Shown piece by piece: positions 23,687 through 35,386 of a stretch of 64,000 bases of DNA; the first letter of the stretch is position 1; each line of letters opens with the position of its first letter. Below the pieces are notes generated by a model. That model was not told the DNA's origin, did not search any database, and saw only the letters and a program-made list of their open reading frames with translations. The DNA is from Sanguinoderma infundibulare (lineage: Eukaryota; Basidiomycota; Agaricomycetes; Polyporales; Polyporaceae): contig JAVLRN010000006.1 in the NCBI GenBank assembly GCA_032821775.1, positions 2,170,001-2,234,000 of the forward strand. Direction: 5' to 3'. The position numbers were made by a program, and so were the translations under genes.

Positions 23687-24853
23687 TCAGAGCTCGTCGC
23701 TGTACAGCTCTTCCAGCAGCGACATCGGTCGCGGCTGGATCTCCTCGAACTGGGCCATTGACACGGACTCGCCGAGCGCAGAGTGGTCGTGCTCGGCGGT
23801 CAAGACCGCGATCTGGTCCTCCGCCGCCGCGTCGACGTCCATCCACCGCTGCGGCGGCGCCTCTTGGAGGAAGAGGCTCGTCTGTGGCATCTGCTGTCCG
23901 AGTTCGCGCACGTTAGCCACCGCGGTTTCCCTCCAGCATCCAAACCTGGGTAGGGATGTGCGTATCTGTTCGAGCGGCTGTAGCCTGAGGGCGTCTGGGA
24001 GGAGGTGCCAGTTCCGGAGATGGGCCCACTCCTCCGCGAAGTTCACGAGACCGACTGCCGCTGGCATCGGCGCGTCGAAGAGCTGGTGCGGACCGTCGAA
24101 GTACTGTGACTGGAGGTCGAAGGGCTGATGCTGGTTGTCGAACGTCGCCCAGCCGGAATTTGAGCCTGAGGGCGCGAAGGGGTCTTGTGCCACCGGTGGC
24201 ACAAAGTTCTGATCCAAGTACGTGTCCTGGCCGGGGAATGGGACGACGGGGACGACGGGAGCGACGAGAAACCTAGGGGCGACAATGCGAGACAGGAAGT
24301 CCAGTATCGCCGCGTCCCCACCCATCGCCGACGCGGGGAGCACCTGCGAGGCAACCTCCTCGTTCTCCTTCTCCTCCTCCTCCTCCTCCTCCCACTTCCC
24401 GGCGCGAGTTCTCCTGGGGGCGCGCTGCATCCCCGCCCGCTTTTCCTGTGCCATCGAACGCGTCACCATGCTGGAGCTCCCTGTCTGCTGCGGCCGCGGC
24501 TGCGACGCCGCCTCCTTCGTCGCCTTCGTCTTCCTCCGGGGATTGAACTTGTATGTCGGGTGCCGCAGCTTGTGCAGGCGGTTCTCCTCGTCGGCCTTCT
24601 TTTGCCAGTGGGCCCTCACGTCGATGCTCGCGTTCCGCCACGATGTGGCGGCATCTTTGGAGAGGATGACCTGCTGCTGAGAGGTCCCGGCGGCCGCTAC
24701 CTCGAGCGACCTGCAATAGTCCGCCCTAAATAGGATGAACGCATTCGGAGGCCGCGGGATATGCGGCTCTGGGGACGGCAGTCTCGCGGAGGGGCCTCGG
24801 ACCGAGCCGTGCCTGTGCTTGCGGGCTGAGCGTTGGCGAGTAGTCGTCACCAT
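23687..24853 (-). CDS. HMG-box (MATA_HMG type) transcription factor
   Basis: A single-exon frame of 388 residues from the ATG at 24853 (MVTTTRQRSARKHRH; context ACCATGG). The HMG box spans about residues 35-110: HIPRPPNAFILFRADYCRSL, then SKDAATSWRNASIDVRAHW and LHKLRHPTYKFNPRRKTK. Basic, Pro/Gln- and acidic-rich stretches follow (EEEEEEEKENEE), then a long region with no known domain. The sequence-specific HMG box is that of fungal mating-type and sexual-development regulators, but nothing here (no homeodomain pair, no pheromone gene) marks a mating locus. An upstream in-frame ATG at 24964 would add a poly-Pro stretch coded by the 23-nt G tract, but a TATAAG-like motif at about 24974-24981 is only just upstream of it, favouring the downstream start. 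Confidence 0.82.
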   Translation of the reverse strand: MVTTTRQRSARKHRHGSVRGPSARLPSPEPHIPRPPNAFILFRADYCRSLEVAAAGTSQQQVILSKDAATSWRNASIDVRAHWQKKADEENRLHKLRHPTYKFNPRRKTKATKEAASQPRPQQTGSSSMVTRSMAQEKRAGMQRAPRRTRAGKWEEEEEEEKENEEVASQVLPASAMGGDAAILDFLSRIVAPRFLVAPVVPVVPFPGQDTYLDQNFVPPVAQDPFAPSGSNSGWATFDNQHQPFDLQSQYFDGPHQLFDAPMPAAVGLVNFAEEWAHLRNWHLLPDALRLQPLEQIRTSLPRFGCWRETAVANVRELGQQMPQTSLFLQEAPPQRWMDVDAAAEDQIAVLTAEHDHSALGESVSMAQFEEIQPRPMSLLEELYSDEL

Positions 24854-25283
24854 GGTGGTCCACTGGACAGGGAGGAAGCAGGGAAGGGAGAAGCAGGGGG
24901 GGGGGGGGGGGGGGGGGGCGAAACCGGGAGAGCGGGCGGTCGCAGACGAGGGTATATGAGCCATGGTCGTGGTACTTATACCTTCCAGGCTGTTGCTACG
25001 CGAAAAGACCGCTAGAGCTGAGCAGAGCGCGGCCGGTCCCTGATCATGACGAGTGAGAAAGCGTATTGAGTGGCATATGCCATTGTGTTTGTCCTGCCGA
25101 GTACAATTGCCTGTCATGACCGGGGAAAAGCGCGGACTAACCTACTTGAACCGACGGGGCAATGCGCGAAGCTACCGCTGAACTCACTTGTCACCGCTCG
25201 CGCCGATCCGGCGCCCCATGGTGTCGATGCCCCATGGTGTCGATGTTCAAATAGTATATTGCACCGCGATTAGAGGCCTTTGC
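24854..25283. promoter_or_regulatory. Promoter side of the HMG-box gene, with a poly-G tract
   Basis: This contains the 23-nt G run at 24896-24918, a GGTATAAG motif on the minus strand near 24974-24981, and a direct repeat of CCCATGGTGTCGATG (about 25215-25245). No gene is seen. Confidence 0.4.
24896..24918 (+). repeat. Poly-G homopolymer (23 nt)
   Basis: An uninterrupted run of 23 G on the plus strand (C on the HMG-gene strand), probably in that gene's 5' leader. Runs this long vary in length, are often misassembled, and could fold as a G-quadruplex. Confidence 0.9.
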
Positions 25284-26548
25284 TCATGCGCAGTTGCCAA
25301 GCTCCAACACAAGGCGCGCCGCCTCGGCCGACCGGGGCTCGACGATGTAGTCGTAGGATGGCGGATGCCTGAAAACAATGCGCTTGATCGATATCAGGAA
25401 CGCTCGCTGGACGGCGACTTACTGTGTCAATGTATCATTGGTCGCTCGGTCCTCGAGCTTCACCGGGACCCCATTCGCATCTACTGGAGGCTTGATGTCG
25501 AAGACGTGTAAGAGGGAAGCGCACATGATGAAAACCGTCCCGTCGGCAAGATGGCTACCGGGGCAGATCCTAAAGATGGAGCGTGGGACGGAGAACGGAG
25601 GACTATGCGCGGAATGCAAACAATACCTTCGACCGAAACCAAAAGCGAATCGTCTCGGATCTCGTTCCGCTGCTTCCGGTTTGAGAAAACGCTCGGGTTT
25701 GAACGTTTCTGGACTCGCATATTACCTCCAGTCTCGGAACATCGCCCTGTAGGTTTGTCGAGTAAGGTCCCGGATGCATTGAAGAAGGAAGATTACATAC
25801 CAGAGGTTGGGAAAAATTACAGTCCCTTCTGGAATGACGTATCCCTTGTCCTCTTCATTCGCTATAATCCGATGAGGAACCCCAAGAGGGGCGATGTGGA
25901 ACCGGAACAACTCCGAAATCAAAGCGTTCATGTACGGGAGGGAGGGACGGTCTGAAATTTCGGGAAGCCGGCACGTGCCGACCACCGCGTCGAGCTCCGC
26001 CCGTGCCTTCCTCTGCACCTCTGGATGCATCGCCATCATGAGCAGGTACACCTGCGTGATAGAGTTTGTCTACGGTCGCCCCGGTCAGGATTACACACAC
26101 TCGCAGATTCGATGTCTACTCACCATGTCTGCTCCCGCTGTAAGAACGATAATCAATGCCAGCGACAGCAAAACCAGACGTTGCTGAAGAACACTCACTA
26201 GCATATGCCGTTGTGGTCACTCCTTTGATGAATTCTTTCAATTCGTCCGTAACTGCCAAGGAGTCGACTGATCAGAGAGTCTTTAGCCTAGCTAGAGTCC
26301 TGTAGCGGATGTGTCCGGTGAAAAGGAAGGCGATGATGAGGGAAACATGAAAGGACTGACAGAAGCCTTGGTAATAGAGATCGTATAGAGAGCATTACTG
26401 ATAGATTCCGCTTCGTAACGTGCTTTTGAGGCAATATCCTTGAAACGCGCGTCAGGCGCAACGTCTTCTTCCGTGAGCGAGAGTATGCGAGAAGAAGTGC
26501 AAAACATATCGCTGAAACCGCGTAGAGAGAAACTGAGGACGATGCCAT
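25284..26548 (-). pseudogene. Cytochrome P450 pseudogene
   Basis: Remains of a P450 related to the one at 5.5 kb. The N-terminal anchor is intact (MASSSVSLYAVSAICFALLL, ending RKKTL), but the sequence then jumps, in another frame, to PDARFKDIASKARYEAES. That part corresponds to residues just before the I-helix of the intact gene, so the region between is deleted. Later exons keep ELKEFIKGVTTTAYA, a 14-nt exon (26124-26137) coding GADM, YLLMMAMHPEVQRKARAELD, the ExxR motif ELFR, and FGFGRRICPG with the haem Cys. Within the exon reading AMFRDWR there is an in-frame TAA directly before YASPETFKPERF. The C-terminus PPSYDYIVEPRSAEAARL ends with TGA at 25284. Intron positions match the intact gene. 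Confidence 0.8.
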
Positions 26549-27761
26549 TCTTGAAGTGTGAGTGGTGGGGGAAGGGGCCTACCGGAGAGAGCGGAGGGGA
26601 GGGGCGATAAGAGAGGCCATCCTCAGAGGCGTTATCAATGTTCAGATTTGTGTAGTTTTGGTGAGAGGCGCTATCCATGTTCACACAAGGAACGCATCGG
26701 GGCGCACATACACTAGCGACGTGTCGGACACAAAGTTAGTGATGAGTGGCGTCCCAAATGTTACATAGGAGCGCTGCCGGAAGGAACGCATCTGGGCCTA
26801 CTGTGCGACAAACAGAAAGTTCTTTCTGCCCGCGGAACGGACAGCTGCCCAGAACGGGACCGGAAATGATGGAAGGTTGCCCTGTGAGGTCTTGTCAGAA
26901 CCTATTGTTCCAAGTAACAAGAAACCTCAGGCTGACTCAGCTCCGCCGGCAAATATTACCTGTAGGGCGCCGTACAAACGCAAGATGCCACAGCATCAGC
27001 GGTCGAGACTGACGTCAGTTTTGTACGACACGCGTCGGAATATCTGGAAACAATTTGAATGCTTACCAGGCTCACAATCCGGTTAGAGATGGTATCATCA
27101 TGAAACTGAAGCGCCGTGTAACGCAATCACATACTTGTAGACCGCTTCGATAAGAGAGAATTCACTGCACAAGCGACCAGGGTGCTGGCCTGTGCTGGCC
27201 GGCTTCAAGCCAACTCAACAAAACATGTGGCTGTACACCACGGCGATCGCCGGACTGCGGACACCCACGGACGGCCCGGTGCAAACCAGGTGCGTAGCCA
27301 ACGGGCGCAAATTCTGGTTGCAAACGGACGATATGGCACTCATGGCATCCGACACCGGACTTGAAAGATGATGGCATATATAGCAGCGGGCTCCCAAACC
27401 ACATAAGCTCTATCAACGAGACCGAAAAACATACAGTGCGTGCATAAGTCCTAGTAGCAATTTGTAACTGGCTCAGACACGCCCGCCGGAACACTACACC
27501 AAAAGGCAGAATAACTAAAGAACTGCTTCAGTCCACCGGCGGGTATATATGTGCCATACCGGGCTTGTCCGTGCTGAGGGTGCCTTCACCCTTACACATG
27601 TGGTGGTTGGTATGGAAAGATGAAGGAGCGGAGGGCTGGCATTCTGGGATGCGTACGAGGGTTTCGGAAGCACAGACGACCACGGTAGGTATCAGGACAG
27701 GCCCCAGGGTAAAGGAATGGAGATCCCAGTTTCGGCGCGGGGTGGTGGTAGTGGTTTACGC
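26549..27761. other. Intergenic, upstream of P450 pseudogene
   Basis: About 1.2 kb with no supportable gene. It contains a TGACGTCA octamer at 27010-27017. The minus-strand frame at 27162-27494 has no known domain. The right-hand part is probably the 3' region of the Lys-rich gene. Confidence 0.45.
27010..27017. promoter_or_regulatory. CRE/ATF-like palindrome TGACGTCA
   Basis: A second perfect octamer (within CTGACGTCAG), 462 nt upstream of the P450 pseudogene start. Function inferred from the motif only. Confidence 0.25.
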
Positions 27762-28241
27762 CTAGTTCCCCGCGTTCTCCTTCTTGGTGCCCGGGCCCTT
27801 CTTCTTCGTCTGAGCGGCCGCCTTCTTCGCCTGCATGGCAGCGGCATCCTTCTTCTGTGCCCGTCCCTGGGCTGAGCCCGCCTTGCGCCGAGACTTTGCT
27901 TTCGTCAGTGACTTTTTGGGGGATTTCTTGGTGGGGGATTTCTTGGTGGGGGATTTCTTGGTGGGGGATTTCTTGGTAGGCGTCTTCAAACTCGAACCCC
28001 CAGCTTCGTCCTCCGTCTCTTCGTCCTCCGTCTCTTCGTCCGAGGGCGGAGTCGGTTCCAGAGTCAGGCCGAACGGTGGTGGCGCTATCATTGCGAACTG
28101 CTGGCCGCTGATGGTGAGCGGTGGTAGCAAGTCGGGCCTGCACCTCAATTCGCTGGGCTCCGAGTCGGGCCTGCACCCTGGCAATTCGCTGGCCAGTGGA
28201 TGCCACGGAGACTCCAAGACCTGGCTAACGTGAGTAGACAT
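27762..28241 (-). CDS. Small Lys-rich protein with SPTKK repeats
   Basis: The frame of 159 residues starts at ATG 28241 (MSTHVSQVLESPW), about 90 nt downstream of a good TATA box. The N-terminal half is Pro/acidic (EPTPPSDEETEDEETEDE). The C-terminal half is strongly basic, with four tandem KKSPT units coded by an 18-nt repeat, then KKSLTKAKSRRKAG and an Ala/Lys tail ending KKENAGN. S/T-P-K-K motifs are the minor-groove DNA-binding and CDK-phosphorylation motifs of histone H1 and sperm histones, so a chromatin or nucleolar role is plausible. There is no globular linker-histone domain, so it is not canonical H1. No family recognised. Confidence 0.6.
   Translation of the reverse strand: MSTHVSQVLESPWHPLASELPGCRPDSEPSELRCRPDLLPPLTISGQQFAMIAPPPFGLTLEPTPPSDEETEDEETEDEAGGSSLKTPTKKSPTKKSPTKKSPTKKSPKKSLTKAKSRRKAGSAQGRAQKKDAAAMQAKKAAAQTKKKGPGTKKENAGN
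27905..27980 (+). repeat. 18-nt tandem repeat, about 4 copies
   Basis: The plus strand shows successive copies of the unit GGATTTCTTGGTGGGGGA. They code the KKSPT units of the Lys-rich protein on the other strand. Near-identity at DNA level suggests recent expansion. Confidence 0.85.
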
Positions 28242-28332
28242 GATAGTGGGTGAAGGTGGTAGAGGGTGGATGTGATGGACAGTGTGTGGATGGGATACTG
28301 TTTGGGGAACGCCAGAGATTCGAGAATTCAAC

Positions 28333-28341
28333 TTTTATATA
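28333..28341 (-). promoter_or_regulatory. TATA box (TATATAAAA) of the Lys-rich gene
   Basis: On the minus strand TATATAAAA lies about 92 nt upstream of ATG 28241, a normal distance for a fungal TATA promoter with a short leader. Confidence 0.6.
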
Positions 28342-28794
28342 GAGGTCCGTCCAAGGCTTGTGGCACATAGTACAAAGAAAGAACACCCCACCAACACCCG
28401 GTGGAACCAGCCACACGCCACTCCTCCTGAACCGCATTGAAGCAGCCAAAGGCCCCCGCACCGACCCGCAGTCGAACGATAAAGGAAGCAGGAAAAGGCT
28501 GGGAAATTTGGCCACAAAGAGACTCAACGGACAATAGCAGCTCCGAAATCGGATGTGGCAGGGGCCAAGACTGATCAGCCGAATGCACAGGGGACAATCG
28601 TGAAAGAACATGATATGATATTACAAGGAATCATCTAGCTTCATATAACATACGTGTACCATCCGGGTATCCACGAGCGGCGGAACGGATGGCCAAAGCG
28701 CGGCCATGCGAACGGACGAGGCGGGTCAATGGAACTCAAATGGAAGGAAGGCATGGCGGAATGTACAGCCGCAGCGCTGGCCACATCGGCGTCA
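28342..28794. other. Intergenic, Lys-rich gene to Rho GEF
   Basis: Holds upstream sequence of the Lys-rich gene and the 3' UTR of the Rho GEF. Minus-strand frames of 60-128 codons here lack domains. Confidence 0.45.
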
Positions 28795-31700
28795 TCATGA
28801 GCGCCATGACAACGCGGGATTGAGGCGCGGAGAATGCGGTGGCGAGTTGTTCTGCGAGAAGTATGTTGTCGACTGCGATGGCGAAGCAAGAGATCCGGGT
28901 AGATAGAGGGGTATTGTGGGTATGAGCTCGAAGACGTGTTGCGCAACAGGTCGGCCTCCCCGCGCAGTTGGGGCAACCGGAGCGTCGGTGGCGTTCATGA
29001 CTCCGTGGACACGTGGCTCTTGCGATATTGTCTCCTGGCCATAGCCTTCGGGTACTGGCGTCGCCGGAGGGACGCCAGTAACGCCGCGTCCATCCCAGAT
29101 GCAGCGCACGTCGTTTCCAGGTATGATCTGCGCAAGACGACCGGTCTCGACGTGGCGGATTTCGATGAAGCGGCTGTCGAACAAGAGGACATATGGTGGG
29201 TGCCAAGCGACGTGCTCCGCGGTACCTTCCCATTCGATAGTGCCCATCGATCGACTGGGATCTCCGTGACGATCCACATAAAGACCAAACTCTGTGCACA
29301 TAAGGATGTTAACGTGCACGTAAACACATCGGGCGATATGCTTACCATCGTAGCATAGCAAGAACTCGTCATTGCTGGAACGGAACATGCCCATCGGTCG
29401 ACAGCTCTCGCACCTCTTGGCCAACTTCTCAAGTCGAGGGTCGTCACGTTGAGGGATCGTGACACTCTTGAAGCTGTGGAACACATCAGATGCTGAGAAT
29501 AGAAGCGACACAATGCAACGTACTCAGTAAGATCCATGATCTCAAATCCTTTAGTGCAAAGGATGACGATCTTCGCCTTGAGGAAGATGAGATCGAACGC
29601 CTCAGAAGGAAGGAAGAAGTCCTATTGGCTAGGGTCAGCGACAAATCCATGTCCGCAATGGTAATCGGCATACCCTGTAGACCCGGAACCACTCCGAGCG
29701 CTGTGAACGCAAACCGAGACGGGAACCGAATGTCTGAGGGGCCTTCGAACGCTCATTAATCTTGCCCACAACTGGCTCCAATACACGGAACACGCTGTCG
29801 AGCTATCCAAAAAGAGTCAGTGACCATGCCAACGCGAGGGCTGGACAAACGCACTCCTTTTTTCTTCATGTAGATGACCAGCGTCCTCCCGTTCAGGTTG
29901 CCGACGCTGAAAAAGTGGACGTCCTTGTTGCCACTCAACTTCTGAGGCGTTTGCGAGGTATGCGGGCTCTGAAGCGACGACGGCACCAACGCCTCGATGT
30001 GGTATGCGAAGAGTGACTGCAAAATGCCACGTTTCAATCCACGTCCGTGATCCACTCTACACCGCTCATTCGCGCTCACCTTATCAGCCAACACGAGGAA
30101 GATCCCGAAGTCCTCTAGCATAGCACATTGAGTGACCATCTTGAGGTGCAGCACACGTCGCAACGCTGTCGGATTCCGTGAGCATCGGTTACGACTAGCA
30201 GGAGTTAACAGAGCAGCACTTACATCGCGGATCGTGTCGGAACCCTATCCAGACGCCCTCGGCGCAACCAATAGCGACCAAACCGCGACCATCGGCAGTA
30301 GCTAGAGAAAGCCCATTAGCATTACTACGTGCCGCAAGTGACAAGAAACGAGAGATCGACGCTTACTGAACGGAACTGAGCAAGTGACCTTGCCCGTGAA
30401 CGCGTTCTCATGGCTCCACGATGTGTTTGAGTTATTATTCATCATCGACGGGACCAAGAACGTGTCCGCGCTGAGCGTCTCGATCTCGAACACCTTGTTC
30501 GAGTCCTGCACGACCTTCCGCAGACCGATCGCCTCCTCCAGCTTCTGCTTCCACTCGCTCCGTGCTGGCGCCGAGTCCGCGAAGACGGTATACAGGCCGC
30601 CCAGACGGCCATTGTGGTGGATCGTGCACGGGAACACGAGTCGGGAGTCGGTCGCTGCATCCGGGGAAGTGGCAGCTCCAGTTGGAGTGGTCGCATCGCC
30701 TGCATGCTTCTCGGACCGGCCGAGACGGAGGATGCTGTTCCCCCGCTGGGTAGGAGGGTCCGTGAAGTTGGCCAACGTCAACAGGTCCAAGGGGATAGGC
30801 TGCGGAATGTGGGACGTTAGCGTAGGACACCTCAAAGTCAGACCTACAGACTTACGCGTCTATAGACGTGGTATTTAGTGACGCCGTCCTTCTCCTTCGG
30901 CTTGGTCATGACCACTGAAGAAAACACTTCAGCCATATGAGCACGCTCATCGATCTCAGGTCTACTCACAGTAGTTGTCAAACAGGAGGACGAATAGCTC
31001 AGTCCAACCGTTCCATTCGAACCCAGTGTCTGGCTGACGCAGCAGCTTGCCAGTGTGAATGAGCGAACGGTTCTCGTTCAACAGGTCCATGTCCTAGCGC
31101 ATCAAGGTCAGCTTCCCCGTCCCATACAAAGTCGCATTTCTTTCAAGACTCACGATCTGCTCCTCCTTCTTGAACACGAGGTTCGAGTTGTAGCGCCAAA
31201 CCTCGACCTTCTGCTTGGCCGAGACGACACCGGGCTCCGTCTCCTTACCGAGCGCCTTGATGACGTCGAGTACCTGCGGGATGTAGTCCCGATCCTCGTG
31301 TCCTTCAGGGGTCTCGTCGAGGATGTTCTTCAACAGCAGCTCGTAACGGAGTAGACGCGGAATGGGCCGGTTGATGAAGTTCTTCATGTCTAGACGGTGC
31401 GCATCGGGATGCCGCGTGCATTGCTAGAGAAGAGAGTAACATCAGACGCAAACGATCTCAACACCGGGGTGGATTGGAGACTTACGTCCACGAAGGCCTT
31501 GAACTGCGGGTTGTTCGCCATCTCATCGTCGATCCTGTACGCTGCAATCGGGTAGTTCGGGATGTAATCCATGTACGCCTCCCTGAAGTTGAGCACCGCA
31601 TCGTAAATCGCGGCAGTGATACTGCGAATAACCGGGTGCTCGTCGCGCTGGATCTCATGCAGCTTCTCGAGCATCCGCCGGTGGTGGCCGTGCAGCTCGG

Positions 31701-34700
31701 CGTAGTTGTGGAACACCTCTTGGATAAACTGCTCCAGTCGGTCCCGCGGGATGATCGGCGGGTCCATCTCGCGCAACGGCGACACATACATCTGCAAGCT
31801 CGGTCAGCGCGCTGGCTCCGCGCACTCTAGGGGATTGACGCACCACTTCGATGTTTTCGAGGTCCCGCACGTAGTCCATCTCACCCTTGATGACCTCAAA
31901 GATGATGCTGGCAACGACGTTAATGAATTGGCGGGCGTGGAAAACTCTTAACGACCAACTCACTTCTGGCGCTTGACCTCGTGCTTCGATAACCCCGTAC
32001 GGACGTCCTCTGCAACGAGGTTGTGCCATTCGAGCTTACCGGTGGGACCCTTCCCCATCGCATTCTGCCAAGTCCACAGCTGCGCGACAGTCTGCAGCTT
32101 CTTGATCGCAGTTATGGCCTCCTTCAGGAACTCGATATCAGGATTGCCCTCTGTCGTCTCATTGCAGATCGCCTCAAGCAGGACCGGGTACTTTTGCAAA
32201 TGTTCGGATGGTCGGGTGAGGAAATGCTTCAAGTCCAGCCGGTGGGCATCTGGGTGCCGTGCAGCTTGCTGAGAAACGAGAACGTGTTAGGAACTGGCAA
32301 GTTGCGCATCAAGAGACAACGGTGGAGACAAACCTCCACGAAACGCTTGAACTCGGCATTCTTCTCCAGCTCATCCTTCATGCGCTTTTCCGCAACAGGC
32401 AAGTGCCCAACGTAGATCGGGTACGCCAACCGGAACTGCGTGGCGGCTTCCAGAAAGATATCGCCAATGCACTGGATAACGGGCGCTTGCTCGCGTTGCC
32501 GTACGAAGATGATCTCGAGCAACTGACGGTTGCACTCGCGAAGGTCAAGCACGTTACCGAAGACCTCGTCAATGAATTCGTCGATTTCGCTTGCTCGGAT
32601 GATAGGTGGATTAGCGTTGCGCAGCGGACGAATGAAGAGCTACATGCTAAGTTGAGCATCGCGAGAAGGCAAAAGACAATGGAAGCTCGTACACTTTCGA
32701 TAGTGTCTAGATCACGCAGGTATTGCTTCTCCTTGTGAACAAGCTTGTGAATGATGCTGCCGAAGACTGTCAGAACTGTGCAGAACCGAAGTAACGAGAC
32801 GCCTACGTCTGCCTGTTCACTTCACTGTCTGGGATGGTCGCCAAAACCTCCTCAGGCACAGTCCTCGTCCACTCATCCTGTGCAAGTCGTCAAAAATGGA
32901 AGTAAATCATCCGAAAGTTTGATCATACCCTCTCTTCCTCATCTTCCTTCTCTGAGGGAGTCACAAGCGGTAGCGCACTCCTCTGCAGCTATCATCAGCA
33001 CATACACTCTCAACGTAGCTGGATGACGTACCCGGCGTGGACACGTGTACGAGTAGCAGGGATTGTCATCATCACAAGATGATGCGTAGCACCTCGTGAG
33101 GAGCGTGATTACGGCCGTGGGAAGCTCCTCCCGTTCCATTCGGGCGTCCGACGCGCCCTCCTGGTCGTCCCAGAACATGTAGACGTCCTCTACACCGTCT
33201 TGCAGCGGCCTGTCCACCCACTCGACCTCGTAGAAGAACAGTTGGCTCTGCAGACTGCGTGCCACCTGCAGTGCCGCTCGTCTGTCATTGGTCGAGATGC
33301 CATGGGTCACAAGCAGCTCTCGCTGGATTTGTGACTGGATGGTCGACTAAAAAGATGGGTGAGGGTACTGTCCGCACCGTGCGACGCATGTACGTACCAC
33401 GATATCTTTTCCGGTGAAGGCGCGAGGGTAGGGGATGCTACCCTTGACGTGAGTTCCACGAGGAACCTTATCACGGAGCCGGACGGCGATATGGCTCAGA
33501 AGTGCTGGGTTGAAGAAACGATCGTCGCCATCTTCTGAAGGGTCCTCCTCGTAAAAGTCGTCCTCGTTATCGTCGTAGTTGTCGTGCAGCTCCAATGGTC
33601 GCTTGATATCCTGTACGGTACGCACCAGGTCGGGGTCACGCCAAGTAGACGATGATGCGACTGGCCCCTGAAGAGATGGTGCTCGGTACGCATCCTGTGC
33701 TTGGAAATAGCTTTGTTGGGAAGACGCTCCCTGGAAGGTCGGGGCAATGGAAGAAGGCCCAGAGGTAGACCAGCCACCGTCTGAGCTCTTGGAAACATAG
33801 GAGCCTGCCGAATTTCCCCGATCGACAGAAGTAGCCAAGGAAGAACTTGGTCGGATGGCAAGATCACTGTCATGGTAGTTCGAAGACGTGGTAGTCCGCG
33901 TGGTGTTGGTGGTATATGACGAGTTCCGATCTAGACCATTGGGGTAGGCGGACGAACCTGCGGAATTTGTGGACGTAGACCGCCCGAGGCCGGACACGCC
34001 TTGAGTGTCTAAAGCACCACATAATGAGGTTGGACATCACATGAAACGTAAACTTACGTACAGCTATGGCTGTGGGTTAATGGAGGCCCTGCTACGAGTG
34101 AAGATGACGATTGTTGAGAGTATGGACGGTACTCCGGGTACCCATCTGGCATCTCCAGAGTCGAAGGAGAACTCGGTGGTCGATCGCCGTCGTGTAGACC
34201 GTTGTATCCGGGCACCTTTGGGGCCTGTGCGCCGGGTGGAGGGCGGCGAGGGTCGTTCTGACGCCAGGAGTCAGATGTGTCAGGCACAGGCATTGCGAAC
34301 GGCGCCCTGGACGCGCTCTCGGAGGTCCCAGGGCGGGATGCTGGTCGGGGATCGGGAGTGTACGCGCCGTTGAGAGACGGCAGCCGTCCGAGCATTGCCG
34401 AGTTGGCAGGTGGATTCACTGGTCCACCGTACCCGCTTGGAGGAGGGTTGTATCCATTCGAGGATACACTTGCAGATCCAAAGTATCCCGGGGCTTGCGG
34501 GAGTCGTCGCCCACTTGACGGACATGAATTAATACACGACTTACCTGTGCAACGAAGGGAAAGAACACGTACCCATCAATGCGATTATCCTCCTGCTGAT
34601 AGGGATGGGGTTCAGGCATGACTCCGTAGATGATGGGCGGGGGAGGAGGGGGCGGTACGGGCGCAGCAGGCATCGTGCCAGGGATGCGAGGGAGAGGTCT

Positions 34701-35099
34701 TGGAGCGCGTTGAGAGGGAGACTGGGGGCTGTTTGAGGCACTCTTGAGTGGTGGAGAGTGTGCTGGAGGATGTGGTGGTCTTGGAGAAGGAGGAAGGCCG
34801 TAGTGGGAAGCTTGTGGAGGTTCAGATCAAACCGGACGAGCACTGCAACAGAAAGACGCACAGTGGGGTGCCGACCGCGCCGATGGCTGCAGTCTGTTCG
34901 CAGTTGGAGTTCCTTCGCCGTCATGATAATGGCCATAGAAGGAGTCAGGTTCACGATCTGTCGACGGGGCCATAGCGTGGTGCGCTGATTGTTCGCCAGA
35001 GGGCGATTCTTCCGCGAAGCCGGCCAGGACCTGGTGGTAGAGTTGGGCGAGATCCTCGTCGCCAGGGGGGATCGTTTGCAGGGCAGCAACAGAAGACAT
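28795..35099 (-). CDS. ROM2: Rho1 guanine nucleotide exchange factor (DEP-DH-DH-PH-CNH)
   Basis: A large GEF that activates Rho1, controlling wall glucan synthesis and polarity at the plasma membrane. The start is ATG 35099 (MSSVAALQTIPPGDEDLAQL). A Pro/Ser-rich disordered part follows (MPAAPVPPPPPPPIIYGVMP). A DEP-like domain comes next (LLSHIAVRLRDKVPRG, QLFFYEVEWVDRPLQDGVED). DH-1 runs from DEWTRTVPEEVLATIPDSEV through QAPVIQCIGDIFLEAATQF to HRLDLKHFLTRPSEHLQKYP. DH-2 runs from KRQSIIFEVIKGEMDYVRDL through HPVIRSITAAIYDAVLNFRE to HRLDMKNFINRPIPRLLRYE. The PH part includes SLIHTGKLLRQPDTGFEWNG, and the CNH domain is in the last third (LYTVFADSAPARSEWKQKLE, VFEIETLSADTFLVPSMM, GTAEHVAWHPPYVLLFDSRF), ending TGA at 28795. 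More than 15 exons; short introns were checked where the frame changes, for example a 51-nt intron after SAPH. Confidence 0.88.
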
Positions 35100-35386
35100 G
35101 CCGAGAAAGGTACGAGAGGATGCGGGGGATGTCAGAGGAGCATGGGAGTCGAGAGAGCGGACGAGTTGGCGGTCGGGTCGAGAGCTGCGCCGACGGCACC
35201 AATCCCAGAGCCTGCCTGCCTTTTCCGGCAATCCTGAGGGCCAGGCACCGTCGGTGCAGGTCGGTGCCCAGCCGGTGCTTCCGCCCACAGCGTCCTCGCC
35301 TCCACTGTGCGCCCATCCTCGACAGTCTCCGTGAGTCTGCAGCCATCCCCGAAATGCACCCCTGACGAGCGTGTGCCTAGGTGGCC
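35100..35386. promoter_or_regulatory. Divergent promoter, Rho GEF / TRM140
   Basis: 287 nt between opposite ATGs. No TATA box recognised; both neighbours are housekeeping genes and probably share this promoter. Confidence 0.45.

Noticed and set aside
23687..24853. Mating-type locus suggested by the HMG box
   Set aside because: No homeodomain pair, pheromone receptor or precursor gene nearby; HMG-box factors are numerous in these fungi.
24854..24964. Upstream in-frame ATG giving the HMG protein a poly-Pro N-terminus
   Set aside because: It would be coded by the unstable 23-nt homopolymer and lies too close to the TATA-like motif; the downstream ATG has better context.
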